Shown: positions 1 through 7,848, counted from the first letter of the stretch. The stretch is 44,105 bases of DNA from Alphaproteobacteria bacterium (GCA_024742275.1 JANSYS010000028.1:1-44105); one strand, 5' to 3'. Notes: generated by a model from the letters alone, not told the origin. Made by a program: numbers and translations.

Positions 1-72
1 GCACCACCGCCGCCCCAAAAAAGGCGCGGTCGTCCACCCAAGAACGGAGGCGACAATCACATGCAAGGATGA
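1..72 (+). CDS. C-terminal tail of a transposition protein (IstB- or IstA-like), partial
   Basis: Only the last 23 residues are present, ending in TGA at 70-72. The tail is proline-rich and then basic (PPPPQKRRGRPPK), an AT-hook-like pattern. Its position just inside a repeat-bearing insertion-sequence end suggests that it is the last gene of an IS21-like element, usually istB. The fragment is too short for a family call on its own sequence, so the assignment rests on context. Confidence 0.45.
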   Translation, partial: APPPPQKRRGRPPKNGGDNHMQG

Positions 73-90
73 CCGCTGAAACCGAAAAGG

Positions 91-135
91 TGGGGAATTT
101 TGCGCCAGCATCTCTGGGGAATTTTGATCCAGCAT
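91..135 (+). repeat. Two 21-bp direct repeats at the IS end
   Basis: The unit TGGGGAATTTTG, two variable bases, then CCAGCAT occurs at 91-111 and again at 115-135, a period of 24 bases. The two copies differ only at the two variable positions (CG versus AT). They are probably transposase-binding sites in the terminus of the IS21-like element. Confidence 0.8.
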
Positions 136-140
136 TTACA

Positions 141-1350
141 GACGGTGGGCGCGTTCGGTTCGATTCCGTTCATGGCTTATGGATTATCGCTAACCGACGC
201 CGTCTTCGAGACCATGTCTGGAATCACCACCACCGGCTCGACGATCCTCACCGGACTCGATGCCATGCCGCCGGGGATCCTCCTATGGCGCGCCATTCTG
301 CAGTGGATCGGCGGCGTGGGGATCATAGCTGTCGCGGTTATGATCCTGCCGTATCTGCGGGTCGGCGGCATGCAGTTGTACAAGCTGGAGACGTCGGTCC
401 ATGAGGGCGAAGCGGCGTCCTTCACCAGCCGGATCCTGGTCCGCCTATCGGCCGTTTATGTCGGACTGACGGCGCTTTGTTTCGGCGTTTTCTGGGCGCT
501 CGGTATGAGCTTCTTCGATGCCGTGACCCATGCGATGGCGACCCTATCCACCGGCGGATACTCGACCCACGACGCGTCGTTCGGCTATTTCACGCAACCG
601 GCGCTGCAATGGGCGGGTACGGTCTTCATGGTATGCGGCGGCATCCCCTTCATTCTCTTCGTCCGGGCGACACAGGGACATGACCGGGCCCTGTTCCGGG
701 ATGCGCAGGTGAGGGGATTTATCGGATTTCTTGCGGTCTGCAGTCTCCTGACGGCGATCTGGCTCACGTTTCAGCACAGCGATATCGGCTTCGGCGAGGC
801 GCTGACACTGACGGCCTTCAACGTCACGTCGATCGTTACCACGACAGGGTTCGCCAGCACCGACTATACGACCTGGGGGACCGGCGCCGTCGGGTTGTTC
901 CTGCTCCTGATGTTCGTGGGCGGTTGTTCCGGCTCCACATCCGGCTCGATCAAGATCTATCGATACCAAGTGCTTTGGCTGTTCGTGCGGGCGCATGTCA
1001 GACGGCTGTTCTCGCCCCACCGGATCATGGTGCTGCGCTACAACGGCGCGACCATGGGGGAGGACGTTCCGCTCTCGGTGCTCGCGTTCCTGGCGGTCTT
1101 CATCGCGACGATCTCGATCTTCACCGTGATGCTGGCTTTTGCGGGTTTGGACCTGATCACGGCCTATTCGGCCACCGTGACAGCGATCACCAATGTGGGG
1201 CCGGGCCTTGGGCCCGTGGTCGGTCCATCGGGCACGTTCCAGTCGCTTCCGGATACGGCCAAATGGATCCTCGTGGTCGCCATGCTGGCCGGCCGGCTAG
1301 AGGTTCTGGCGCTCTTGGTCTTTCTGGACCGAGACTTCTGGCGCGCCTGA
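141..1350 (+). pseudogene. trkH: TrkH potassium uptake protein, N-terminus removed by an IS insertion
   Basis: This encodes most of a Trk/Ktr-type potassium channel subunit of the inner membrane. TrkH proteins have four repeated membrane-pore-membrane units. All four pore loops are visible: GITTTGST near 165 codons before the middle loops, THAMATLSTGGYS, TSIVTTTGFAS and TAITNVGPGLG. The family is usually about 480 residues. Here homology begins at base 141, directly after the IS end, at the TVGAFGSIPF segment that lies some 80 residues into a normal TrkH. The first membrane segments are therefore missing. The frame is open back to 73 through IS sequence, with a TTG at 100 and a first ATG at 172-177, so a shortened product is possible but unlikely to be a normal channel. 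No TrkA gene is present in the window. Confidence 0.85.
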
Positions 1351-1382
1351 AAAGGAAAGGGCCGCCCGAAAGCGACCCTTCC
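1350..1382 (-). terminator. Probable intrinsic terminator of yghU
   Basis: Between the convergent trkH and yghU ends there is a hairpin with arms AAGGGCCGC (1357-1365) and GCGACCCTT (1372-1380), with one mismatch and a six-base loop. Read on the minus strand it is followed by CCTTTTCA, a short T-rich run. It lies about 30 bases past the yghU stop. Confidence 0.45.
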
Positions 1383-1413
1383 GTGCCGTATGGAGGGAGA
1401 GCAGGCGCCCGGC

Positions 1414-2268
1414 TCAGAGGCCCATCTTGTCGATGTCGGCGGCGCTGTGCCGCTCCTCCAACTTCTCGTTCTCCTCGCCGCGGACCCGATTCACGACCCG
1501 TCCGCGTTTTACGCCCTTGCGCTCGGCGATCTCGTTGGTCCAGCGCTGAACGTTCTTGTACGAGGCGACGTCCAGGAACTCGGCGGCGTCGTAGAGCTTG
1601 CCCTGCGCGAGTTGCCCGTACCACGACCAAATGGCCATATCGGCGATCGTGTAGTCTTCACCGGCAATGTAGCGATGCTCCGCGAGTTGCCGTTCCATCA
1701 CGTCGAGCTGGCGCTTGGTCTCCATGGCAAAGCGGTTGATCGGGTATTCCCACTTGTCTGGCGCATAGGCATAGAAATGCCCGAAGCCGCCGCCCAAATA
1801 GGGAGCGCTACCCATCTGCCAGAAGAGCCAGTTCATGGTCTCGGTGCGCTTCGCCGGATCCTTGGGCAGAAACTCTCCGAACTTCTCGGCCAGGTAAAAC
1901 AGGATCGAACCGGACTCGAAGACCCGCAGCGGCTTCTCGACGCTTCGGTCCAGGAGGGCGGGGATCTTGGAATTCGGGTTGATGTCGACGAAGCCGCTGC
2001 CGAACTGGTCGCCGTCGCCAATCCGGATGATCCAGGCGTCGTACTCGGCGCCTGAATGGCCGAGCGCCAGAAGCTCTTCCAGCATGATCGTGACCTTCAC
2101 GCCGTTCGGCGTGCCGAGGGAGTAGAGCTGCAGCGGGTGCTCTCCCACCGGAAGCTCCTTCTCATGGGTCGCGCCGGCAATCGGTCGGTTTGTGCTGGCG
2201 AACCGGCCACCGTTTTCTTTTTCCCAGGTCCAAACCTTGGGTGGCGTGTAGGACGGCATGTCGTTCAT
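1414..2268 (-). CDS. yghU: YghU-type glutathione S-transferase / disulfide-bond oxidoreductase
   Basis: The 284-residue protein matches the YghU family nearly end to end (E. coli YghU is 288 residues). This family of cytosolic glutathione-dependent disulfide-bond reductases binds two glutathione molecules per monomer. Family landmarks visible are VWTWEKENGG and NRPIAGATHEKELPVG near the N-terminus, the thioredoxin-fold block QLYSLGTPNGVKVTIMLEEL with the NSKIPAL cis-proline and FESGSIL glutathione-binding motifs, and the helical domain with NWLFWQMG and GGFGHFYAYAP. The frame is open 23 codons further upstream, but the ATG at 2268 gives the family's usual N-terminus and is preceded by AGGAAAG at a fitting distance. 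It is transcribed alone and converges on trkH. Confidence 0.95.
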   Translation of the reverse strand: MNDMPSYTPPKVWTWEKENGGRFASTNRPIAGATHEKELPVGEHPLQLYSLGTPNGVKVTIMLEELLALGHSGAEYDAWIIRIGDGDQFGSGFVDINPNSKIPALLDRSVEKPLRVFESGSILFYLAEKFGEFLPKDPAKRTETMNWLFWQMGSAPYLGGGFGHFYAYAPDKWEYPINRFAMETKRQLDVMERQLAEHRYIAGEDYTIADMAIWSWYGQLAQGKLYDAAEFLDVASYKNVQRWTNEIAERKGVKRGRVVNRVRGEENEKLEERHSAADIDKMGL

Positions 2269-2479
2269 GTTGGATCCACTTTCCTGATGTCTCCCGTCGA
2301 GGCGACGCCTCGTGTCTTCGCGACCTAAGAGTCGCAAGGGCCGATTGCAACCCCGCTGTCATGCCGACCCCGGGAATGGGTTCGAAACGGTGTCGCGCCG
2401 GGACGGAACCAATACGGCGAAACCGGCGGCCTCGATGGCTCTTTGTCCCCTTCGGCGCGGACGCCCTGCGTCGCAAGCC

Positions 2480-3040
2480 TTACCGGAGATAGGCTGCGTG
2501 CCGTTTCAGTTCGGCGACCTGATGCCGTCCGTGGCCCGCCGGGAAGATCCGAAACAGCCGATCACCCGTCGAGACCAGTCCGTCGACCTTTCCGCTCGCT
2601 ATCGACAAGGCGGCGGTGGAGAAACTGTCGCCCGCGACGGTTCCCGATAGTCTGCCGAGGGTATCTGCAGATCCCGGCGCTGCCAGGTTGCGGGAGGCGA
2701 TCGCGATGGTTAGGCGCGCGTCGTCGAACAGAATGAGTTCGAAGGTTCTGAGCGCGTCATCTGCCGCCAGTCGTTGAAGACCTTCCGGATGCAGCTCAAG
2801 TTCGCGTGACCGCAGAACGAAGGGGGCGGGATCTGTCTTCAGCGTAGCGGCATCAGCACCGATCGGCGCCGAGATCAGCACCAGATCGCCGGACGGCGCC
2901 GGCGCCGGTGACCCTTGGTAGGTGGGCATGAACGAGAGAGCCACGAAGGCTGCGAAGACATAGATGGCGATGGAGATGCCAAACCTCTGCATCGAAGGCA
3001 CGACAGAACGGTCGCCAAATCGTTGATCGGTCGTGGGCAT
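2480..3040 (-). CDS. Membrane-anchored or secreted protein resembling a metalloprotease propeptide
   Basis: This 186-residue protein has one N-terminal hydrophobic segment (about residues 18-38, GISIAIYVFAAFVALSF) and then a soluble, probably periplasmic part. The C-terminal half, with RLSGTVAGDSFSTAALSI, GKVDGLVSTGDRLFRI and a final GHGRHQVAEL, resembles the 'GxVxGD...V.LSxxxGxxxGxIxTxxxxYRI' pattern I know from propeptides of M12/reprolysin-like secreted metalloproteases. No protease domain with HExxH follows, in this frame or in the 200 bases downstream. I chose the ATG at 3040, which has AGGAG eight bases upstream; a GTG at 3049 overlaps that site. The function is unknown and the propeptide resemblance is a hypothesis. 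Confidence 0.7.
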   Translation of the reverse strand: MPTTDQRFGDRSVVPSMQRFGISIAIYVFAAFVALSFMPTYQGSPAPAPSGDLVLISAPIGADAATLKTDPAPFVLRSRELELHPEGLQRLAADDALRTFELILFDDARLTIAIASRNLAAPGSADTLGRLSGTVAGDSFSTAALSIASGKVDGLVSTGDRLFRIFPAGHGRHQVAELKRHAAYLR

Positions 3041-3146
3041 TGCCGTCACTCCTCATTCTGCGAGGAGTGTCTCAGGCGGAGACGAGAACCGCCATGGGCC
3101 GAAAGTGTGATTTTTCCCCACATTTGGTTTCGGCCGGCGTCGGTGG

Positions 3147-3584
3147 TTAGAAGACACCCAGGATCAGCGCGGCGAACAGCACGTAGCGCACGGTCTTGGC
3201 TATCGCGACCAGCAGAATGAAGGTGCTGAGCGGCTCCCGCATGAGGCCGGCGGCCAGCGTGAGGGGATCACCGATGAACGGAGCCCAGCTGAGAAGCAGG
3301 GACCAGTATCCGTACTTCCGGTACCAGCGCGACGCCCGGTCGAGTTGCTCCGGGGATGCAGGAAACCAGCGTCTGTCCTTGAAGCGCTCGATCCGGATCC
3401 CGATCGCCCAGTTGACGGCCGACCCGAGCGTGTTGCCGATGCTGGCGACGACGACGAGGGCGGGGACCCAGTGGTCGGTCTTCAGGATCAGTCCGGTCAG
3501 TAGGATTTCGGATTGGATCGGCAGAATGGTCGCGGAGCCGAGCGAAATCAGGAAAAGGCCGCCATAGGCGACAATGATGTCCAT
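3147..3584 (-). CDS. yqaA: YqaA-family inner membrane protein (SNARE-associated/DedA-like)
   Basis: The 145-residue protein is strongly hydrophobic with about four membrane segments and has the length of E. coli YqaA (142 residues). The family signature is visible as GSATILPIQSEILLTGLI, then ASIGNTLGSAVNWAIG, then WAPFIGDPLTLAAGLMR. YqaA belongs to the wider DedA/VTT group, whose members are linked to lipid-carrier flipping and membrane homeostasis; the role of YqaA itself is not established. It is transcribed alone on the minus strand, downstream of the quinone oxidoreductase gene. Confidence 0.9.
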   Translation of the reverse strand: MDIIVAYGGLFLISLGSATILPIQSEILLTGLILKTDHWVPALVVVASIGNTLGSAVNWAIGIRIERFKDRRWFPASPEQLDRASRWYRKYGYWSLLLSWAPFIGDPLTLAAGLMREPLSTFILLVAIAKTVRYVLFAALILGVF

Positions 3585-3650
3585 GCAGTCCCGCTCCGGT
3601 CTCCGACGCTACCGGATATGGAGCGGGGATCAGAATTTTCATCGCCTGGC

Positions 3651-4235
3651 TCAAGCGACGGCCCGGGCGCCAAGTTGGCGGGCACGGGCGATCCAGGCGA
3701 GGATCTTTTCCGGCGACGCCGTCTTTACCGAACCGAACTGCAGGACCTTGCGGGTCTTCACGCCGCAGAAACCGAGGACCTGCTTGCTGAGGACCCGTCG
3801 CCCCGACTGCCAATTCAGCAGGGTATCGAGCAAAGGCGGTGTGTCCGACGTGATCAGTATATCGGCGGTCCGACCGGTGAGCAGGCGGTCCCATGCGATG
3901 CCTCGTCGGTGATACTTGAAGGCGAAGCCTGGCGCGAGGGCACGGTCGATGACCGCTTTGGCTTTGGTCGGCATGGATCCCCACCAATAGGGATGTACGA
4001 CCAGGATGTGGTCGGCCCAGGCAATGGCCTCTTGCCAGGCGATCAGGTCGGGTTCCAGGGGCGCTGCATCGTCGCCATAGCCATCCGTATTCAGGTCAAA
4101 GTGCATGGCGCTGAGGTCCATCCGCCGGACGTCGGACCCGTTAGCTTCGGCTCCCGTCTGGTAGGCGTCGGCCATGGCTTTGCAGAGCGAGTCGGACTTC
4201 GGATGGGCGACCCAGATGAAAATACGTTTCGACAT
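3651..4235 (-). CDS. NAD(P)H-dependent quinone oxidoreductase (flavodoxin-like fold)
   Basis: The 194-residue protein belongs to the Flavodoxin_2 family (NQO1, MdaB and KefF relatives), cytosolic FMN/FAD enzymes that reduce quinones or other electrophiles by two electrons. The N-terminal strand and loop IFIWVAHPKSDSL binds the flavin phosphate, and the segment HILVVHPYWWGSMPTKAKAVIDR is the characteristic second flavin-binding loop. The start at 4235 has AAGGAG upstream. It is divergent from a TetR-type regulator 69 bases away, with a palindromic operator between them, so it is probably repressed by that regulator and induced by a quinone-like or toxic compound. The exact substrate is not readable. 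Confidence 0.9.
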   Translation of the reverse strand: MSKRIFIWVAHPKSDSLCKAMADAYQTGAEANGSDVRRMDLSAMHFDLNTDGYGDDAAPLEPDLIAWQEAIAWADHILVVHPYWWGSMPTKAKAVIDRALAPGFAFKYHRRGIAWDRLLTGRTADILITSDTPPLLDTLLNWQSGRRVLSKQVLGFCGVKTRKVLQFGSVKTASPEKILAWIARARQLGARAVA

Positions 4236-4263
4236 GGTTTGCTCCTTGGGTTGGGTTTACACT

Positions 4264-4277
4264 GTGTCAATTGACAC
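4264..4277. promoter_or_regulatory. Perfect palindrome, candidate TetR operator
   Basis: GTGTCAATTGACAC is a perfect 14-bp inverted repeat in the 69-bp gap between the divergent quinone oxidoreductase and TetR genes. Partial copies of its half (TGTCAA) recur at 4280-4285 and across the regulator's start codon at about 4304-4309. The position between a TetR gene and its divergent neighbour fits autoregulation plus control of the enzyme. Confidence 0.7.
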
Positions 4278-4304
4278 GATGTCAAATAGTGTTAGGTTTA
4301 CGCC

Positions 4305-4892
4305 ATGTCAAGAGATGTCGACGACACGAGAACGAGAATTTTGAACGCCGCTTGGCAGCTGCTGGAGCAAGGTGCCGGGAAGGGCGTGCGCATGGCCGAC
4401 GTGGCCGCATTGGCCGGTGTCAGCCGCCAGGCGGTCTATCTGCACTTCCCCAGTCGCGCGGAGCTTTTGATCGAGACGACGCGACACATCGATGCGATGC
4501 ACGACGTGGCGGGGCGTCTTGCCGCCAGCCGGGCGGCGACCGGCGGTCTGGCCAGGCTAGAGGCCTTCATCGATACCTGGAGTGGGTACATCCCCGAAGT
4601 TCACGGCGTATGCAGCGCGTTGTTGGCGATGCGCGATACGGACGCGGCGGCTGCGGCTGCGTGGCATGACAGAATGGCCGCCGTTCGAGAGGGCTGCGCG
4701 GCGGCGGTCGCAGCGTTGTCCGCGGACGGCATGCTGCGGACGGACATCGATGGCGATGCCGCGACCGATATCCTATGGACACTGCTGTCTGTTCGGAACT
4801 GGGAACATCTGCGTCAGGACTGCGGCTGGCCGCAGGACCGCTATGTGGCTGCCATGAAGGATCTGGCCCGCCGCGCGCTCACCACCGACTGA
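4305..4892 (+). CDS. TetR/AcrR-family transcriptional regulator
   Basis: The 195-residue protein has the usual TetR plan. The N-terminal helix-turn-helix is RILNAAWQLLEQGAGKGVRMADVAALAGVSRQAVYLHFPSR in general form, at about residues 11-52, with the family hallmark GVSRQAVYLHF. An all-helical ligand-binding and dimer domain follows. It is divergent from the quinone oxidoreductase gene and shares an operator palindrome with it, so it most likely represses that gene and itself until a ligand binds. It converges on the formyltransferase gene, with only seven bases between the two stops. The ligand cannot be told from the sequence. Confidence 0.93.
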   Translation: MSRDVDDTRTRILNAAWQLLEQGAGKGVRMADVAALAGVSRQAVYLHFPSRAELLIETTRHIDAMHDVAGRLAASRAATGGLARLEAFIDTWSGYIPEVHGVCSALLAMRDTDAAAAAAWHDRMAAVREGCAAAVAALSADGMLRTDIDGDAATDILWTLLSVRNWEHLRQDCGWPQDRYVAAMKDLARRALTTD

Positions 4893-4899
4893 CGGACGC

Positions 4900-5478
4900 T
4901 CACGACGTTGTGGCTCCAGAATCCCGGACAGCTCGCCAGGCCGCTTCGCTGCAGTCTCGGGTGCCCCATTGGTGGTTGGGATCGGCCGTCAGCGGAAGAT
5001 CCTGCGCCAATGTCGGCAGCAGTCCGAACATCAGGGCGAAGCCGGCCCGCCATGTGAGGTAGCGAAGCGCCTGTTCCGTCATTCCGGGAGTAACCGCGAA
5101 CCGTTGCACCGTCAGGATCGGCCCGGAGTCCACCGGCAGGGTCATGACATGGGCGGTAACGCCGTAGGATTGGCACCGATCTCCAAGCGCGAACTCGAGC
5201 GCCCGCTTTCCGGGGTACTCCGGCGGTGCCGGATGGATGTTCACCGGCTCGAGCGCCATCGCGTCCAGGTAGCGCCTGGGCACGATCACGTCGCTGTAGA
5301 AGCCGACCAGTCGGCCCGGCCACGGACGGTCGGCGTCGAAATGCTCGAACACCCTGTCGAGGGCCGTGCTGTCGGACACGAAGAAGATCGTGTTCGGCAA
5401 GCCCCGCGCCGCGGCCAGCACGGATATCGCCGCAGCCGACGTCATATCGGTTAGCAGTGCGACCGGAACCGGGCTCAT
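4900..5478 (-). CDS. Formyltransferase-family protein (single N-terminal domain)
   Basis: The 192-residue protein has the formyltransferase fold shared by methionyl-tRNA formyltransferase, GAR transformylase and sugar N-formyltransferases, which transfer a formyl group from 10-formyltetrahydrofolate. The catalytic triad is visible: Asn80 and His82 in VNIHPAPPEYPG, and Asp117 in LPVDSGPI. The intervening GVTAHVM also matches the family. It stops before the C-terminal domain that recognises tRNA in Fmt, so it is not the house-keeping Fmt. Members of this size often act on small amine or amino-sugar substrates. The start at 5478 has AAGGAG seven bases upstream. No folate or sugar gene neighbours it. 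Confidence 0.85.
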   Translation of the reverse strand: MSPVPVALLTDMTSAAAISVLAAARGLPNTIFFVSDSTALDRVFEHFDADRPWPGRLVGFYSDVIVPRRYLDAMALEPVNIHPAPPEYPGKRALEFALGDRCQSYGVTAHVMTLPVDSGPILTVQRFAVTPGMTEQALRYLTWRAGFALMFGLLPTLAQDLPLTADPNHQWGTRDCSEAAWRAVRDSGATTS

Positions 5479-5589
5479 CGGCCGCTCCTTCGATGGGGCG
5501 ACGCCTTGTCATCGCCACTTGAGCCGTGAAGCTCGGGCGCCAGTTCGGCTAAAGTGTTCATAGACGAAGCATGCCATTGGAGGAAGCAG

Positions 5590-6111
5590 ATGCCAGCCCT
5601 GATACGACCGCACCATGGTCAGACGCCTCGGGTGGCGACAGGTGCCTTCATTGCCGAGACCGCCGTTCTGATCGGCGAGGTCGAGATCGGCGAGGACGCA
5701 TCGGTCTGGTATGGCACCGTTTTGCGCGGCGACGGGCACTCGATCACCGTGGGCGCCCGCTCCAACATCCAGGACGGGACGATCGTCCACATAACCTCCA
5801 ATCGGCTCCCGACCGTGATCGGCGCGGGCGTCACGGTCGGCCATGCAGCGATCATTCATGCCTGCACCCTGGAGGACGACAGTTTCGTCGGCATGGGAGC
5901 GACGGTTCTGGACGGGGCGGTGGTACAGCGTCATGCCATGGTCGCCGCCGGGTCGTTGGTCACCCCTGGCAAGGTGGTTCCGACCGGTGAGCTCTGGGCG
6001 GGATCGCCGGCCAAGAAGATGCGCGACCTCACCGATGACGACATCGCGATGATCCATCGCACGGCTGAGAACTACAGCCAACTCGCCCGTACCTATTTGG
6101 CGGGACGGTGA
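5590..6111 (+). CDS. Gamma-class carbonic anhydrase family protein (YrdA/CaiE-like hexapeptide protein)
   Basis: The 173-residue protein consists largely of left-handed beta-helix hexapeptide repeats (for example FIAETAVLIGEVEIGEDASVW) ending in a C-terminal helix, as in gamma-carbonic anhydrase-like trimers. The metal-site region is visible: RGDGHSITVGARSNIQDGTIVH, VGHAAIIH with its histidines, and the MGATVLDGAVV block. Such proteins are cytosolic zinc- or iron-binding trimers; some hydrate CO2, others have unknown roles. The ATG at 5590 follows GGAGGAAG, which makes it preferable to an upstream in-frame ATG at 5554. The stop overlaps the start of the next gene (GTGA), indicating translational coupling. 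Confidence 0.93.
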   Translation: MPALIRPHHGQTPRVATGAFIAETAVLIGEVEIGEDASVWYGTVLRGDGHSITVGARSNIQDGTIVHITSNRLPTVIGAGVTVGHAAIIHACTLEDDSFVGMGATVLDGAVVQRHAMVAAGSLVTPGKVVPTGELWAGSPAKKMRDLTDDDIAMIHRTAENYSQLARTYLAGR

Positions 6112-6857
6112 TCGCGATGCCGCGTCTCTTGATCCTTTGCGCTTGTCTGGTTCTGGCAGGGATGTTTGGACGGCCCGCGGCCGCTCAGCAGGCCGACCCG
6201 GTCGTCCTCGTCCGGCTGCTGCCGTCCGTTCTGACGTGGTTCGCCGACCCCGACCTCCTCCTCAGGGATGAACCGTTGGAGATGTCCGGATACGACGAGA
6301 CAACGAAAACCGATGTCGCTCTTCCTCCGGTGACCGACTGTGCAACCCTGCGGTCGAACCAGGCGGCGGGGTACTACACCTACACCAGCTACGGCATGGC
6401 TCGTGAGGCTCTGGTGACCGAGGTCTGCGAACTGGGCCAACGCTACCGCGGTGCTGCGTTCGAACCGACCGAGGCGCCGAAGCAGACGCTTCACGCCGAT
6501 GTTTTGGATCTCTGGTCCGCCTGGTTCCAACTCGCGGTATCCGCCAACGTGGCCGATGCGGTCGAGGTGGCGGTCGAGCGTGGAATTCCGCTTGGCGGGT
6601 TCCAGGAACCATCGTTGGCCGGCTGCGGGCCGCGGGCGGTTGAGCGCAAGGATCCCTGGACCGTGACGGCGGAGAACAAGTGCGACAGCCTGTATCTGTC
6701 GGTGGTCGGCGAGGAATACACGGCGTCCGGCAAGATGCGCCTCATAGTGTTTTATCACCTGAGCGCGACCGGCGGTTCGCTGCGGACCAGCGGTTACACC
6801 GCGGTCGCGCCGCATCCGGCGACTGGTGTCTGGACGCCTTTGAGTTTTCTCAGATAG
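6108..6857 (+). CDS. Secreted hypothetical protein
   Basis: I do not recognise a family. The 249-residue protein begins with a clear Sec signal peptide (MPRLLILCACLVLAGM, cleavage probably at the AAA-QQ site near residue 29), so it is expected in the periplasm. The mature part has five cysteines, including CATL, VCELG, GCGP and KCDS, which may form disulfides, and no membrane segment. The GTG at 6108 overlaps the carbonic anhydrase stop codon; an ATG at 6117 is an equally possible start. Co-transcription with the carbonic anhydrase gene is likely from the overlap but gives no clear functional hint. Confidence 0.75.
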   Translation: MIAMPRLLILCACLVLAGMFGRPAAAQQADPVVLVRLLPSVLTWFADPDLLLRDEPLEMSGYDETTKTDVALPPVTDCATLRSNQAAGYYTYTSYGMAREALVTEVCELGQRYRGAAFEPTEAPKQTLHADVLDLWSAWFQLAVSANVADAVEVAVERGIPLGGFQEPSLAGCGPRAVERKDPWTVTAENKCDSLYLSVVGEEYTASGKMRLIVFYHLSATGGSLRTSGYTAVAPHPATGVWTPLSFLR

Positions 6858-6880
6858 GCGCTGACTGCCCTGCTGTGGCC

Positions 6881-7789
6881 TCAGGCTGGCACCGTCCTCG
6901 GGCCGGTGATCGGCGGTACCAGAAGGATCGCCGCGAGCACCAGGATCGACGCGATGATCTCGCGCGGCCCTACAACTTCGCCGAAGACGATCCAGCCAAG
7001 GGCGATCATGGTCGGTAGCTCGACCGCGCCGGCCGCCGCCGTCCGGCCGGGACCGATCTTCGGCGCCGCGACAGTGTACAGAAGTTGCGGGATCAGCGCC
7101 GTCGCGAACCCCATGGCAAGGATCGTCAGCCAGACATTCCCATCGCGTGGTAGGAAGGCGGCCGGGTCTGTCATGGCGACGACCGGCGCCAGGCCGATCA
7201 TCGAGCCAACCATGCCGCAGGCGAGCTTTTCCAGCGAGGACAGCGACGGCGTCAGGCAGGTCAGAACGACGATGATGAGGGCGAACAGGGCGGGCGCGGG
7301 TAGCGAGAGCAGCAGGCTCCATGACGCGGTGCCGGTCAGATCGCCGTCGAAAACGATCAGCGCGGCGACGAGGACGAGGGCGCAGCCACCCCAGGCCCGA
7401 CCGCTCGGGATTTGGCGGACCAGGAGCCAGGCGAGCAGTAAGGCGAAGACCGGATAGGTCATGTAGACCAGTCCAGCCGCTGCGACGGACACGGTTTCCA
7501 GCGCGTTCAGGTAGCTGATCCAGCCCAGCCCCATCAATACGCCGGCCATGATGAGGCGCATTGCCTCCCGCCGCTTCGCCTCCGCCAGGGGCAGGAAGGG
7601 CAGCATGACGATCCCGCTGAAGGCATACCGAAAGAACCCGATCGCAGCGGGTGACATACCGCTCTCGAGCAACAGCTTGGCGAACAGCGGGACCATGCCG
7701 AAGCTGACGCAGGCGGCGATGACCACCAGGGTCGCCGTCGCAGGCGTAAGGATGGTGCTGCGCGGGAGCGGGGGAGTTGGAGAGGTCAT
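6881..7789 (-). CDS. EamA/DMT-family transporter
   Basis: The 302-residue protein has ten hydrophobic segments arranged as two EamA repeats, the plan of drug/metabolite transporters such as RhaT, YdcZ and PecM relatives. The first repeat includes ACVSFGMVPLFAKLL, IGFFRYAFSGIVML and VAAAGLVYMTYPVFALLLAWLL; the second ends with AGAVELPTMIALGWIVFGE. These inner-membrane proteins export amino acids or other small metabolites. The substrate is not readable. It is divergent from a LysR regulator that probably controls it. An in-frame GTG at 7795 is an alternative start; the ATG at 7789 is preceded by AGGTG. Confidence 0.9.
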   Translation of the reverse strand: MTSPTPPLPRSTILTPATATLVVIAACVSFGMVPLFAKLLLESGMSPAAIGFFRYAFSGIVMLPFLPLAEAKRREAMRLIMAGVLMGLGWISYLNALETVSVAAAGLVYMTYPVFALLLAWLLVRQIPSGRAWGGCALVLVAALIVFDGDLTGTASWSLLLSLPAPALFALIIVVLTCLTPSLSSLEKLACGMVGSMIGLAPVVAMTDPAAFLPRDGNVWLTILAMGFATALIPQLLYTVAAPKIGPGRTAAAGAVELPTMIALGWIVFGEVVGPREIIASILVLAAILLVPPITGPRTVPA

Positions 7790-7848
7790 AGGCACCTGAC
7801 TAGCGCAGCGGGCATGATCGGAAAAATTCCAAATTCTCTCCTATGGTA

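Larger units (their letters stand above)
1..140 (+). mobile_element. Right end of an IS21-like insertion sequence (partial)
   Basis: The window opens inside an insertion sequence. Bases 1-72 are the end of a reading frame, followed by about 70 bases holding two copies of a GGGGAATTTTG-type repeat. The second copy runs into TTTACA at 135-140. Multiple terminal repeats of this general form, with an end in ACA (complement of the left-end TGT), are typical of IS21-family elements; I recognise this from memory and not from a search. Immediately after base 140 the sequence becomes in-frame TrkH coding sequence, so base 140 is the best estimate of the element's boundary. The rest of the element, its left end and any target duplication lie outside the window. 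Confidence 0.6.

Noticed and set aside
100..140. TTG at 100 as the true start of trkH
   Set aside because: The residues from 100 to 140 are encoded by the insertion-sequence end repeats and do not resemble the TrkH N-terminus, which is missing.
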